64,000 nucleotides of DNA from contig NZ_JAGTUK010000001.1 in NCBI RefSeq assembly GCF_018224615.1, forward strand, positions 1,054,001-1,118,000, given 5' to 3'. Made by a program: the position numbers and the translations under genes. Numbering within the stretch: position 1 is the stretch's first letter; every line of letters starts with the position of its first letter. This stretch comes from Microbacterium paraoxydans (GTDB lineage Bacteria > Actinomycetota > Actinomycetes > Actinomycetales > Microbacteriaceae). The notes under the pieces are model-generated. The model made no database searches and was not told the DNA's origin. It saw nothing but the letters and a program-made list of their open reading frames with translations. Below, in pieces: positions 49,048-57,349 of the stretch.

Positions 49048-50508
49048 CTAGAGCTCGGCCGAGGCGGCGAGACCCAGGTCAGCCTCGTAGTCGTGGTCCT
49101 TCGTCTCCGGCGTGAAGATCAGCGCCACGAACGTCAGCACCGCCATGGAGGAGAGGTACACCCCGACCAGCCACGGCTCGCCGCCCACCGCCGCCCACAG
49201 GGCCACGGCGATGAAGGGAGCGACCGCCGCACCGAGGATCGACGACACGTTGTACGCGATCGCCGAGCCCGAGTAGCGGACGTTGGTGGGGAACAGCTCC
49301 GGCAGCAGCGCGCCCATCGGACCGAAGGTCGTGCCCATGAGCATGAAGCCGAACACCAGGAAGGCCTGCGTGAGCGCGCCGGTGAACTTCGGGTCGGCCT
49401 GCGGCAGCAGGAACAGGTTGAACGACAGGCCGAACACCACGATGAGACCGGTGACCCACAGCAGCAGCGTGCGGCGGCCGATGGCGTCGGCGATCGGGCC
49501 GGACAGCAGCGTGAAGATGCCGAAGAACACCACGCCGATGATCTGCATCAGCACGAAGTCGGTGTAGCCGAAGCCGAGCCCCGGGTAGAACTGCGCCGCG
49601 AACGCCGTGGGGTCGAAGTCCTTCCCGGTCGCCTCGGCGGCGGCACGGGCCGCGGCCGAGGCGGTCTCCACGTCGGCCGCCTTGGTGCCGTACGTGAGGG
49701 TGAAGTTCGTCATCAGGTAGAACAGCACGTAGGTGGCCAGCATGATGAACGTGCCGAGGATCAGCTGCTTCCAGTGGTGGCGGAACACGGTCGCGAGCGG
49801 CAGCTTGCGGATCGCGCCCTTCTGCTCGGCCTTCTTGAACGTGTCGGACTCGACCAGGCGCAGTCGCACCCACAGGCCGATGATGACCATGACCGCCGAG
49901 AACAGGAAGGGCACGCGCCAGCCCCACGACAGGAACGCCTCCGACTTGAGCGCCGGGTCCTCGGGGTGGGGGAGGGCGAAGTTGATGGCGAGGAAGATGC
50001 CGTTCGCGATGATGAAGCCGAGCGGCGCGCCCAGCTGCGGGAACGAGCCGTACCAGGCGCGCTTGCCCTTCGGGGCGTTCTCGGTGGCGACCAGCGCCGC
50101 ACCGGACCACTCGCCGCCGAGCGCGAAGCCCTGCGCGAGGCGGAGGATCAGCAGGAGCAGCGGGGCGACCCAGCCGATCTGCTGGAACGTGGGGAGCAGT
50201 CCGATCACGAACGTCGCGATGCCCATCGTGAGCAGCGAGGCGACGAGCGTGGCCTTGCGCCCGAACTTGTCGCCGAAGTGGCCGAACACGACGGCGCCGA
50301 TGGGGCGGGCGACCATGGCCGCGCCGAACACGGCGAACGAGGACAGCAGCGAGGCCGTGTCGTTGGTGCTGGGGAAGAAGAGGGTCGGGAACACCAGGAC
50401 CGCCGCCGTCGCGTAGACGTAGAAGTCGTAGAACTCGATCGTGGTGCCGACGAGGCTCGCGGTGATGACGCGCGAGCGGGGATTCGCGGGGGCGGGAGCG
50501 CTGCTCAT
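49048..50508 (-). CDS. MFS transporter, metabolite:H+ symporter (MHS) family
   Basis: 486 aa with 12 transmembrane segments. ASLVGTTIEFYDFYVYATAA at helix 1, ARPIGAVVFGHFGDKFGRKATLV after helix 2 and RLAQGFALGGEWSGAALVATENAPKGKR are near-exact MHS (shikimate/proline/alpha-ketoglutarate permease type) blocks. A longer-than-usual loop (about 300-335) follows helix 7. It probably imports an organic acid or zwitterion. SD AAAGAGA precedes ATG 50508. A perfect palindrome lies 25 nt upstream. Confidence 0.9.
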   Translation of the reverse strand: MSSAPAPANPRSRVITASLVGTTIEFYDFYVYATAAVLVFPTLFFPSTNDTASLLSSFAVFGAAMVARPIGAVVFGHFGDKFGRKATLVASLLTMGIATFVIGLLPTFQQIGWVAPLLLLILRLAQGFALGGEWSGAALVATENAPKGKRAWYGSFPQLGAPLGFIIANGIFLAINFALPHPEDPALKSEAFLSWGWRVPFLFSAVMVIIGLWVRLRLVESDTFKKAEQKGAIRKLPLATVFRHHWKQLILGTFIMLATYVLFYLMTNFTLTYGTKAADVETASAAARAAAEATGKDFDPTAFAAQFYPGLGFGYTDFVLMQIIGVVFFGIFTLLSGPIADAIGRRTLLLWVTGLIVVFGLSFNLFLLPQADPKFTGALTQAFLVFGFMLMGTTFGPMGALLPELFPTNVRYSGSAIAYNVSSILGAAVAPFIAVALWAAVGGEPWLVGVYLSSMAVLTFVALIFTPETKDHDYEADLGLAASAEL

Positions 50509-50533
50509 GGGGTCTCTTTCTCGGATGACGCCG

Positions 50534-50545
50534 CTGGTATACCAG
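50534..50545. promoter_or_regulatory. Perfect palindrome CTGGTATACCAG upstream of the MHS transporter
   Basis: A 12-bp perfect palindrome with the TGGTATACCA core typical of GntR (FadR/FCD subgroup) operators. It is placed 25 nt upstream of the MHS start. No GntR gene is in the window, so the regulator would be encoded elsewhere. Confidence 0.55.
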
Positions 50546-50658
50546 GACCCGGGCGAGTCTACGCCTTCCTGGGAGTTGCCTGGACGTGCATGACGGCTCT
50601 TCGCCGCGCGCTCCCGCCATCGCCGTAGAGTCGGAACACGCGATGCGGGGGAGATCAC

Positions 50659-51156
50659 ATGACGACGCGGATGCTGCTGCTCGCCGACACGCACGTGCCG
50701 AAGCGGGCCAGGCGCCTGCCCGATGCGGTGCTGCGCGCGATCGAGGAGGCCGACGTGGTGGTGCACGCGGGCGACTGGGTCGACGAGGCCACGCTCGACC
50801 TGCTCGCCGACCGCGCCAGGGTGCTGCATGGCGTCTTCGGCAACAACGACGGCCCTGCCCTGCGCGCCCGCCTCCCGGAGGTCGCCCGGTTCACGGTGGA
50901 GGACACGACCGTCGCGGTGATCCACGAGACCGGGGCCGCAGCGGGCAGGGAGCGGCGCATGGACGCGGCCTTCCCCGACGACGACCTCCTGGTGTTCGGC
51001 CACTCCCACATCCCGTGGGACACCGTGACGCCGCGCGGCCTGCGCCTGCTGAACCCCGGGTCGCCGACCGACCGCCGCCGTCAGCCCGCGTGCACCCTGA
51101 TGACGGTCGTCGTCGAGGGCGACGACCGCATCGACGCGACCCTGGTGCCGCTGTGA
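50659..51156 (+). CDS. Metallophosphoesterase, YfcE/MJ0936 type
   Basis: 165 aa. Motifs in order: LLADTHVPK (D-x-H), VVHAGDW (GD), VFGNND (GNxD), VIHE and FGHSHIP (GHxH), all the metal-site residues of the small calcineurin-like fold. Members cleave phosphodiesters such as bis-p-NPP in vitro; the physiological substrate is unknown. SD GGGGGAG precedes ATG 50659. Overlaps the next gene by 4 nt (GTGA). Confidence 0.9.
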   Translation: MTTRMLLLADTHVPKRARRLPDAVLRAIEEADVVVHAGDWVDEATLDLLADRARVLHGVFGNNDGPALRARLPEVARFTVEDTTVAVIHETGAAAGRERRMDAAFPDDDLLVFGHSHIPWDTVTPRGLRLLNPGSPTDRRRQPACTLMTVVVEGDDRIDATLVPL

Positions 51157-51665
51157 CCACTCCGCGCGGCGCGGCCGAAGAGCCGGTGGCGTACCGCGCG
51201 CCGATGCGGTCGCGCGACGACGGGGTGCCGGAGGGCGCGGCGGTCGAGCGCGCACTCGCGCTCGGCGTGGTGGGCATGGGCGGCCGCGTCGACGGACACC
51301 CCTCGGCGCTGGCCGACGCTCTGGCCGCGGTGGACTCCCGCTACGGGGAACGCACGGCCCGGCGGCTCGAGCGGTTCGCGGCGCTGCCCGACGGCGCGTT
51401 CGTGTGGACGCGCGACGTCGACGGGGAGGCGTGGCTCGGGCGACTCCGCGGACCGTGGCGCTACGACGGGTCGGACGACGCCGCCGCGGTCGACCTCGTG
51501 CATGTGCGCGACTGTGTGTGGCTGGACGCTCCGGTGGCTCCGTCCGAGCTCCCCGCCGCGGTGACCGCGACGTTCGCCCGCGGCGGCCGCAACGGTCAGC
51601 GGATCGGTGTCGCGGGCGCCGCTCAGGACACGGCCGCCGTGTGGGCCAGGGCGCGCGGGCAGTGA
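51153..51665 (+). CDS. Conserved hypothetical protein
   Basis: 170 aa with a GTG start overlapping the phosphoesterase stop. ERTARRLERFAALPDGAFVWTRDVDGEAWLGRLRGPWRYD and VDLVHVRDCVW suggest a compact folded beta-rich domain. I recognise the pattern from actinobacterial hypothetical proteins but know no function. No transmembrane segment or signal peptide. Translational coupling suggests a link to the phosphoesterase. Confidence 0.75.
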   Translation: MTTPRGAAEEPVAYRAPMRSRDDGVPEGAAVERALALGVVGMGGRVDGHPSALADALAAVDSRYGERTARRLERFAALPDGAFVWTRDVDGEAWLGRLRGPWRYDGSDDAAAVDLVHVRDCVWLDAPVAPSELPAAVTATFARGGRNGQRIGVAGAAQDTAAVWARARGQ

Positions 51666-51702
51666 GGCGCGCGCGCCGGGGCGGTCGTCAGCGTCCCGCG
51701 GG

Positions 51703-52056
51703 TCAGCGCCAGATGACGGCCATGCCGGCGTTCGCCAGCGCGAGGATGCCGACCAACCAGAACACGGCGGAAGGCACCGCCTCGCCGCGCTTCTGCCGCG
51801 CGGAGCCGATGCCGAGCAGCGCGCCGATCACGAGCAGCACCACGAGCTTCACGCCGATCTTGACGTAGTTCAGGTCGTACTCGATGCCCCACGGGGCAGC
51901 CAGCGCCAGACCGGCCACACCGGCGATCAGGAGGCCGTAGTCCATCAGTCGGGTGATCTGCCGCTTACCGCCGAACGCCTGCGCGGCCCAGGCGCCGAAC
52001 AGCACCGCGAAACCGATGAGGTGGATGAACACGACGATGTGGCGCAGGATCTCCAT
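51703..52056 (-). CDS. Small membrane protein, four TM segments
   Basis: 117 aa. Four hydrophobic segments (about 5-25, 40-58, 65-85 and 95-115), with His in HIVVFIHLIGF and a central YDLNYVKIGVKL. The layout recalls small CopD/SirB-like membrane proteins, but I cannot assign a function. I chose ATG 52056 because TACGGT lies 6 nt upstream (leaderless); a GTG two codons earlier is possible. Confidence 0.75.
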   Translation of the reverse strand: MEILRHIVVFIHLIGFAVLFGAWAAQAFGGKRQITRLMDYGLLIAGVAGLALAAPWGIEYDLNYVKIGVKLVVLLVIGALLGIGSARQKRGEAVPSAVFWLVGILALANAGMAVIWR

Positions 52057-52062
52057 GCCCAC

Positions 52063-52068
52063 ACCGTA
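52063..52068 (-). promoter_or_regulatory. Leaderless -10 box of the 52056 gene
   Basis: TACGGT on the minus strand, spacer GTGGGC (6 nt), then ATG 52056. Confidence 0.55.
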
Positions 52069-52109
52069 CGTGAGGGGGGTACTCCGGCGCTAGCAAGGCC
52101 GCCCTGACC

Positions 52110-52583
52110 TCAGCCGCGCAGCTCCCGGATCACGAGGGCCGTGCGCAGCGCAGCGTCCGCGGCCTCGGCACCCTTGTCCTCCTTCGAGCCGTCGAGGCCC
52201 GCGCGGTCCAGACCCTGCTTCTCGTCGTCGAGGGTCAGCAGGCCGAAGCCCACCGGCCGTCCGGCGTCGAGCGACACCCGGGTGAGGCCGTCCGTGGCCG
52301 CCGCCGATACGTACTCGAAGTGCGGCGTGCCCCCGCGGATGATCACGCCGAGCGCCACCACGGCGTCGGCCCCGCCCGCGAACGCGGCCTGGGCGGCCAC
52401 GGCCAGCTCGAACGAGCCGGGCACCCGCACCAGGCGATGCGTGGCTCCCGCCTCGTCCAGCACGCGCTGCGCACCCGCGATCAGGCCGTTCGAGATGGTC
52501 TCGTGCCACGTTCCCGCGACCACGACGACGTTCAGCCCCCGTGCGTCGATGCTGCCGGTCTTCGGTGCTCCTGCGCCGCTCAT
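52110..52583 (-). CDS. ribH: 6,7-dimethyl-8-ribityllumazine synthase
   Basis: 157 aa. VVVVAGTWHETISNGLIAGAQ, RVPGSFELAVAAQAAF and VALGVIIRGGTPHFEYV are the active-site blocks, with the catalytic His in the last (TPHFEY). It condenses 5-amino-6-ribitylamino-uracil with dihydroxybutanone phosphate. Last gene of the rib operon; it overlaps ribBA by 4 nt. Confidence 0.96.
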   Translation of the reverse strand: MSGAGAPKTGSIDARGLNVVVVAGTWHETISNGLIAGAQRVLDEAGATHRLVRVPGSFELAVAAQAAFAGGADAVVALGVIIRGGTPHFEYVSAAATDGLTRVSLDAGRPVGFGLLTLDDEKQGLDRAGLDGSKEDKGAEAADAALRTALVIRELRG

Positions 52584-53848
52584 TCCTCGTCCTTCCCGGC
52601 CGCGAGGGCCTCCGCGAGCTCTGCCTCGCCGATGATGTGACCCATCCGGTCACGCTTGGTCTCCAGGTACTGGTGGTTGTTCGGGCCCACGCCCACGATC
52701 AGCGGCACCTGCTCCACCACGTCGAGCCCGAGTTCGCGCAGCTGGTTCACCTTGTCGGTGTTGTTGGTCAGCAGCCGCACCTTCGACACGCCGAGGTCGG
52801 CGAGGATGCCGGCCGCGGCGGCGTAGTCCCGCGCATCGGCGGGCAGCCCGAGGGCGAGGTTCGCGTCGACCGTGTCGAGGCCCTCCTCCTGCAGGCTGTA
52901 GGCGCGGAGCTTGTTGATCAGCCCGATGCCGCGGCCCTCGTGCCCGCGCATGTAGACCACGACCCCGCCGTCCTGCTCGATCGCGTCGAGCGCCGCGTCC
53001 AGCTGCGGGCCGCACTCGCACTTGAGCGACCCGAACGCCTCGCCGGTCAGGCATTCGGAGTGCACGCGCACGAGCGCGGTCTCGCTGAGCTCGCCCGACA
53101 CGACCGCGATGTGGTCGGTGCCGGTCACGCGATCCTTGTAGGCCAAGAACCGGAACGACCCGTGCTCGGTGGGCACGGTGGCGTCGGCGCGCAGGCTCAC
53201 GCGGCGACCGCGGTGCGCGGCCGGCGTCGCCCCCGCCGGGTCGATCTCGTTGAGGTACGCGATCAGCTGCTCGATCGTGATCACGGGAACGCCGTCGCGC
53301 GCGCCCAGCTCGATCAGTCCGGGCAGCCGCATCATGCTGCCGTCCTCCGCGACGACCTCGGCGATCGCGCCCACCGGCCGGAGTCCGGCGAGCTTCATCA
53401 GCTCGACCGCGGCCTCGGTGTGCCCGCTCCGCTCGCGCACGCCCCCGTCCACCGCCCGCAGCGGCAGCACGTGGCCGGGGCGGATGATGCTCGTCGCGGT
53501 CGAGTCGGGGTTCGCGAGCACGTTGAGGGTGCGGGCGCGGTCGCTCGCGCTGATGCCCGTCGTCACGCCCTCCGCGGCGTCCACGCTCACGGTGTAGGCG
53601 GTGGAGCGCGCGTCCTCGCTCGCCGCGACCATGGGCGGCAGGTTCAGGTGGTCGGCGAGATCGGCGGGCATGGGGGCGCACAGGAATCCGGACGACCACC
53701 GCACGGTCCACGCGACCCACTCGGGCGTCGCCAGCTCGGCCGAGAGCACGACGTCGCCCTCGTTCTCCCGGTTCTCGTCGTCGGCCACGAGCACGGGCCG
53801 CCCGGCGCGCAGCGCCTCCAGGGCCTCGGGGATGGATGACAGGCTCAT
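52580..53848 (-). CDS. ribBA: Bifunctional DHBP synthase / GTP cyclohydrolase II
   Basis: 422 aa. The N-terminal DHBP synthase half (about 1-205) has VADDENRENEGDVV and RSGHTEAAVELMKLA. The C-terminal GTP cyclohydrolase II half has the zinc site in HSECLTGEAFGSLKCECG and YMRGHEGRGIGL. It feeds both branches of riboflavin synthesis. It overlaps ribE and ribH by 4 nt each. Confidence 0.96.
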   Translation of the reverse strand: MSLSSIPEALEALRAGRPVLVADDENRENEGDVVLSAELATPEWVAWTVRWSSGFLCAPMPADLADHLNLPPMVAASEDARSTAYTVSVDAAEGVTTGISASDRARTLNVLANPDSTATSIIRPGHVLPLRAVDGGVRERSGHTEAAVELMKLAGLRPVGAIAEVVAEDGSMMRLPGLIELGARDGVPVITIEQLIAYLNEIDPAGATPAAHRGRRVSLRADATVPTEHGSFRFLAYKDRVTGTDHIAVVSGELSETALVRVHSECLTGEAFGSLKCECGPQLDAALDAIEQDGGVVVYMRGHEGRGIGLINKLRAYSLQEEGLDTVDANLALGLPADARDYAAAAGILADLGVSKVRLLTNNTDKVNQLRELGLDVVEQVPLIVGVGPNNHQYLETKRDRMGHIIGEAELAEALAAGKDEE

Positions 53849-54474
53849 CGCGAGCCCCCTTCCGCTACGGCGCGGAACGCGAGCAGACGCTCGACGTGCC
53901 GCGCGAGGATGTCGGTTTCGAGGTTCACGCGGTCGCCGACGACGCGGGAGCCGAGCGTGGTCGCGGCGAGCGTCTCCGGGATGAGCGAGACCTCGAACCA
54001 GGGCGACGGCTCGTCGGGTGCGCTCACGGCGCTCACCGTGAGCGAGGTGCCGTCGACCGAGATGGAGCCCTTGTCGACCACGAGCGGCGCCAGCTCGTGG
54101 GGGAGCGACACGCGCAGCACGCTCCACTGCGCACCCGGCCGCACCTCCCGCACCTCTCCCGTGCCGTCGACGTGACCCTGCACGATGTGGCCGCCGAGTC
54201 GCGCCCCGACGGGCATCGCCTTCTCGATGTTGACACGGGTCCCAACCCGGGCGGAGCCGATGGCCGCGACGTCGAGCGTCTGCTTCATGACGTCAGCGTC
54301 GAACGTGTCGGCGGTCGAACCGACGACCGTCAGGCACACGCCGGAGACGGCGATCGACTCGCCGTGCACCGCGTCGGCCGCGGCCTTCGGCGCGCGCACC
54401 GTCAGGCGCCAGCCGTCGCCGGACTCCGCGATCGCGGTGATCTCGCCGATCTCCTCGATGATTCCGGTGAACAT
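53845..54474 (-). CDS. ribE: Riboflavin synthase (alpha chain)
   Basis: 209 aa with two lumazine-binding repeats (about 1-97 and 98-195). It starts MFTGIIEEIG, the universal start of the family. VSGVCLTVV and VDGTSLTV are the two equivalent substrate-binding segments. It dismutates two lumazines to riboflavin. The start overlaps the ribD stop by one base. Confidence 0.96.
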   Translation of the reverse strand: MFTGIIEEIGEITAIAESGDGWRLTVRAPKAAADAVHGESIAVSGVCLTVVGSTADTFDADVMKQTLDVAAIGSARVGTRVNIEKAMPVGARLGGHIVQGHVDGTGEVREVRPGAQWSVLRVSLPHELAPLVVDKGSISVDGTSLTVSAVSAPDEPSPWFEVSLIPETLAATTLGSRVVGDRVNLETDILARHVERLLAFRAVAEGGSR

Positions 54475-55517
54475 CAGGAGGCACCTTCCTTGTCGGGGGT
54501 GTGGGGGTCTGCGGGGCGGGCGACGGCCAGGAGGTCGGCGCCCAGCGGCACCCACTCCTCGACGGTCAGCCGACGCGCCTGGTCGATGCGCGACACGCCG
54601 ATGTCGGTGAGGGCGAGGCGGCCGCCGCCCAGGAGCACGGGTGCGACGTACGCGAGAACGCGGTCCGCGAGCCCGGCCGCGACGAACGCACTGGCCAGAG
54701 TGGGCCCGCCCTCCACGAACACGCTCTGGAGCCCGCGCGTGTGCAGGTCGGCGAGCACGGCGTGCAGGTCGCGGGTGTCGTAGAACAGGGGAGTGTGCGG
54801 GTGGCGGTGCACGGCGGCCTCGGCGGGCGTCGCGCGGGCGCCGATCACGACCGGCACGGGCTGCCGGGCATACAGCGCCTCCCCGTCACGCGCCGTCAGC
54901 GCCGGGTCGTCGGCGAGCACGGTGCCGGTGCCGACCACGATCGCGTCGGACTCGGCGCGGCGCCGGTGCACGTCGGCGCGCGCCTCCGGTCCGGTGATCC
55001 AGCGGCTCGAGCCGTCGTCGGCGGCGGCGCGGCCGTCGAGGCTCTGCGCCCACTTGACCGTCACGTGCGGGCGGCCGAGACGCTTCGCGGTGAGCCAGGT
55101 GGCGATCAGCGCCTCGGCCTCTGCGGCGCGCACACCCGACTCCACGTCCACCCCCGCGGCGCGCAGCCGCTCGGCACCGCCGCCGGACACCTCGCCCGGA
55201 TCGTCGAGGGCGTAGACGACGCGCGCGACACCGGCGTCGATCAGCGCGACGGCACAGGGGCCCGTCCGGCCGGTGTGGTTGCAGGGCTCCAGGGTCACCA
55301 CCGCGGTCGCGCCGCGCGCGCCACCCTCCGGCAGCTTCGACAGGGCGTCGACCTCGGCGTGTGCGGTTCCGGAGCCGCGGTGCCACCCCTCCGCCAGCAC
55401 CTCGCCGTCGGGGGACAGGAGCACGGCGCCGACCTGCGGGTTGAGCCCGCGGGGGCCGCGGCGGGCGAGCTCGAGTGCGCGGTCCATCGCCCGCTGCTCG
55501 ATCGCGGTCACTGCCAT
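54474..55517 (-). CDS. ribD: Bifunctional deaminase-reductase of riboflavin synthesis
   Basis: 347 aa. Zinc deaminase site HAEVDAL and LEPCNHTGRTGPCA (about residues 50-86) in the N-terminal domain, then a reductase domain with VKWAQSLDGRAAADDGSSRWITG and FVEGGPTLASAF. It is the first gene of the rib operon, 67 nt downstream of an FMN riboswitch. I chose ATG 55517 (SD GAGAGGACG). Confidence 0.95.
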   Translation of the reverse strand: MAVTAIEQRAMDRALELARRGPRGLNPQVGAVLLSPDGEVLAEGWHRGSGTAHAEVDALSKLPEGGARGATAVVTLEPCNHTGRTGPCAVALIDAGVARVVYALDDPGEVSGGGAERLRAAGVDVESGVRAAEAEALIATWLTAKRLGRPHVTVKWAQSLDGRAAADDGSSRWITGPEARADVHRRRAESDAIVVGTGTVLADDPALTARDGEALYARQPVPVVIGARATPAEAAVHRHPHTPLFYDTRDLHAVLADLHTRGLQSVFVEGGPTLASAFVAAGLADRVLAYVAPVLLGGGRLALTDIGVSRIDQARRLTVEEWVPLGADLLAVARPADPHTPDKEGAS

Positions 55518-55584
55518 CCGTCGTCCTCTCTGCGGCCTCGGGGCTCTGGCAGGGGTGGCGGAACGGACGCACACGCGTGCGCCT

Positions 55585-55725
55585 CGTGCTGCCTCCCTTC
55601 CGGACTAGCGAGGTTGCCCTCGCATCACCGTCGGTCCCGGAGTTCCACCGGATCGGCATCCCGATCACTCGAGACGCTCGCGGACTGTCACCGCCGGTTC
55701 GGATTCTCACCGACCCCGGAGCACG
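55585..55725 (-). promoter_or_regulatory. FMN riboswitch (RFN element)
   Basis: Read on the minus strand, the conserved RFN blocks appear in order: GGTCGGTGAGAATCC, GAACCGGCGGTGACAGTCCGC, ATCCGGTGGAACTCCGGGACC, GACGGTGATGCG and AGTCCGGAAGGGAGG. The P1 arms are CGTGCT and AGCACG. It senses FMN and controls the ribD-ribE-ribBA-ribH operon. A possible hairpin at about 55567-55586 (GGACGCAC...GTGCGCC) may be the expression platform. Confidence 0.96.
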
Positions 55726-55736
55726 TTGCTGCTCTG

Positions 55737-55742
55737 AGTGTA
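55737..55742 (-). promoter_or_regulatory. -10 box of the rib operon
   Basis: TACACT on the minus strand, 12 nt before the P1 stem of the FMN riboswitch, so transcription would start just in front of the aptamer. Confidence 0.6.
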
Positions 55743-55799
55743 CTCAACGCCGTCGTCGCGATTTCATTCCGTGGCATGGATCCGCGTCCGCGGCGGCGA

Positions 55800-56663
55800 T
55801 CACTTGAGCAGGCGGGAGAGGCGGCGGTCGGCGAGGATCTTGCCGCCGGTCTGGCACGTGGGGCAGTACTCCAGCGACCGGTCGGCGAAGAACACGCTGC
55901 GCACGGTGTCGCCGCACACGGGGCAGGCCTCGCCGCGGCGCGCGTGCACCTGCATCCCGCGCCGCTTGGCGTCTTTCAGATCGGCGGGCGGCTTGCCGGA
56001 GGCCGCGGCCACCGCCTCGCGCAGCGTCTCCTGCATCGCGGCGAACAGGCGGTCGACCTCGGCGTCGTCGAGCGTCGCGGCGATCGCGTACGGGGACATG
56101 CGCGCGGCGTGCAGGATCTCGTCCGAGTAGGCGTTGCCGATCCCCGCGATCACGCCCTGGTCGCGCAGCAGGCCCTTGATCTGCATGCGCCGGCCGGCGA
56201 GCAGCCCGGCGAACGCCTCGCGCGTGAACCCGGGGTCGAGCGGGTCGGGCCCCAGGCGCGCGATGCCCGGCACCTCCTGCGGATCGCGCACGACGTACAC
56301 GGCGAGCGACTTCTTCGTGCCCGCCTCGGTCAGGTCGAAGCCGCTGCCGTCGTCGAGCGCCACGCGCAGCGCGATGGGCGTCTTGCCGGGCTTGATGAGT
56401 GTGGTCGGCAGGCTCTCGTACCACCGCAGCCACCCCGCCTTCGCCAGGTGGAACACGAGGTGCAACTCCGCGCCGCACGACAGCACCACGAACTTGCCGA
56501 GTCGCGCGGCCGCCGTGATCTCTGCCCCGTGGAGCGCCGTGAGCGGCGGGTCGTAGGTCTTCAGCGCCGCGATGGCCGACAGGGACGCGCGAGTGATGGT
56601 GCGTCCCACCGCACGCTCGCCGAGGAACGCGACGAGTCCTTCGACCTCCGGCATCTCGGGCAT
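55800..56663 (-). CDS. Fpg/Nei family DNA glycosylase
   Basis: 287 aa. It starts MPEMPEVEG, with the catalytic N-terminal Pro and the Glu next to it. ARLGKFVVL carries the conserved Lys of the beta-hairpin, and GNAYSDEIL the H2TH loop. A zinc finger CPVCG...CPTC ends the protein (about residues 246-270). It removes oxidised bases and cleaves at AP sites. The start is set by a leaderless CAGGAT box 6 nt upstream. The stop lies 57 nt upstream of the rib promoter. Confidence 0.9.
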   Translation of the reverse strand: MPEMPEVEGLVAFLGERAVGRTITRASLSAIAALKTYDPPLTALHGAEITAAARLGKFVVLSCGAELHLVFHLAKAGWLRWYESLPTTLIKPGKTPIALRVALDDGSGFDLTEAGTKKSLAVYVVRDPQEVPGIARLGPDPLDPGFTREAFAGLLAGRRMQIKGLLRDQGVIAGIGNAYSDEILHAARMSPYAIAATLDDAEVDRLFAAMQETLREAVAAASGKPPADLKDAKRRGMQVHARRGEACPVCGDTVRSVFFADRSLEYCPTCQTGGKILADRRLSRLLK

Positions 56664-56669
56664 GCAGCC

Positions 56670-56675
56670 ATCCTG
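56670..56675 (-). promoter_or_regulatory. Leaderless -10 box of the Fpg-family gene
   Basis: CAGGAT on the minus strand, spacer GGCTGC (6 nt), then ATG 56663. Confidence 0.5.
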
Positions 56676-56708
56676 TCACCGGCCTCCGACGCTGTCACGC
56701 GTGCGCCG

Positions 56709-57272
56709 TCAGAGCACGGGCCAGGCCACCGGCGTGCGGTCGTCGTCGCGGAGCAGCCCGGCGATCCACCCGTCGTCGCGTCCGCGCTGGCTCGTGAGCG
56801 CCTGACGGAGCGTGCCCTCGAACCGGAACCCCAGGGCACGGGCGGCGCGGGCCGACGGCACGTTGCCGACCACGGCCTGCCAACGGACGCGCGCCAGGCC
56901 GAGCTCCGCGAATCCCCAGTCCAGCACGGCGCGCGCGGCCTCGACCAGGTAGCCCCTGCCGCGGGCCTCCGCGGTAACCCAGAAGCCCAGCTCGGCGTGC
57001 CCGCCCGCGCGGTGCTCGACGATGTGGTGCAGCCCGATCATGCCCACGAGCACGCCGTCGGCGTACATGCCCCACACGGTCTGCGAGCCGTCGGCCCACC
57101 ACTGCGCCACGAGCCCGACGAAGTCCTCCGCGTCCTGGCGGAAGTAGGGGCTCGGCACGGTCGTCCAGCGGGAGATCTCCGGGTCCTGGCACGCCTCCGT
57201 GATCGCGTCCACGTCCACCGATCCGGGGGCGTGGAGGACGAGACGTTCGGTGGTGAGGGTGACCGCAGGCAT
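56709..57272 (-). CDS. GNAT family N-acetyltransferase (RimJ/RimL type)
   Basis: 187 aa. TTERLVLHAPGSVDVDAITEACQDPEI is the usual start of RimJ/RimL-like enzymes. HAELGFWVTAEARGRGYLVEAARAVLDWGF holds the acetyl-CoA pyrophosphate loop (R-G-R-G-Y). VGNVPSARAARALGFRFEGTLR is the C-terminal block. The substrate could be a protein N-terminus or small molecule. Leaderless, divergent from mfd. Confidence 0.9.
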   Translation of the reverse strand: MPAVTLTTERLVLHAPGSVDVDAITEACQDPEISRWTTVPSPYFRQDAEDFVGLVAQWWADGSQTVWGMYADGVLVGMIGLHHIVEHRAGGHAELGFWVTAEARGRGYLVEAARAVLDWGFAELGLARVRWQAVVGNVPSARAARALGFRFEGTLRQALTSQRGRDDGWIAGLLRDDDRTPVAWPVL

Positions 57273-57278
57273 CCCTCC

Positions 57279-57284
57279 AGCCTA
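57279..57284 (-). promoter_or_regulatory. Leaderless -10 box of the GNAT gene
   Basis: TAGGCT on the minus strand, spacer GGAGGG (6 nt), then ATG 57272. The same hexamer serves the divergent mfd gene. Confidence 0.6.
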
Positions 57285-57337
57285 GGACGGGCGGATCGCA
57301 GTGCCGTGCGGCCGACCGCAGTGTCGGCGGGCGCGAT

Positions 57338-57343
57338 TAGGCT
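57338..57343 (+). promoter_or_regulatory. Leaderless -10 box of mfd
   Basis: TAGGCT, spacer TGTCCG (6 nt), then GTG 57350. Confidence 0.6.
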
Positions 57344-57349
57344 TGTCCG

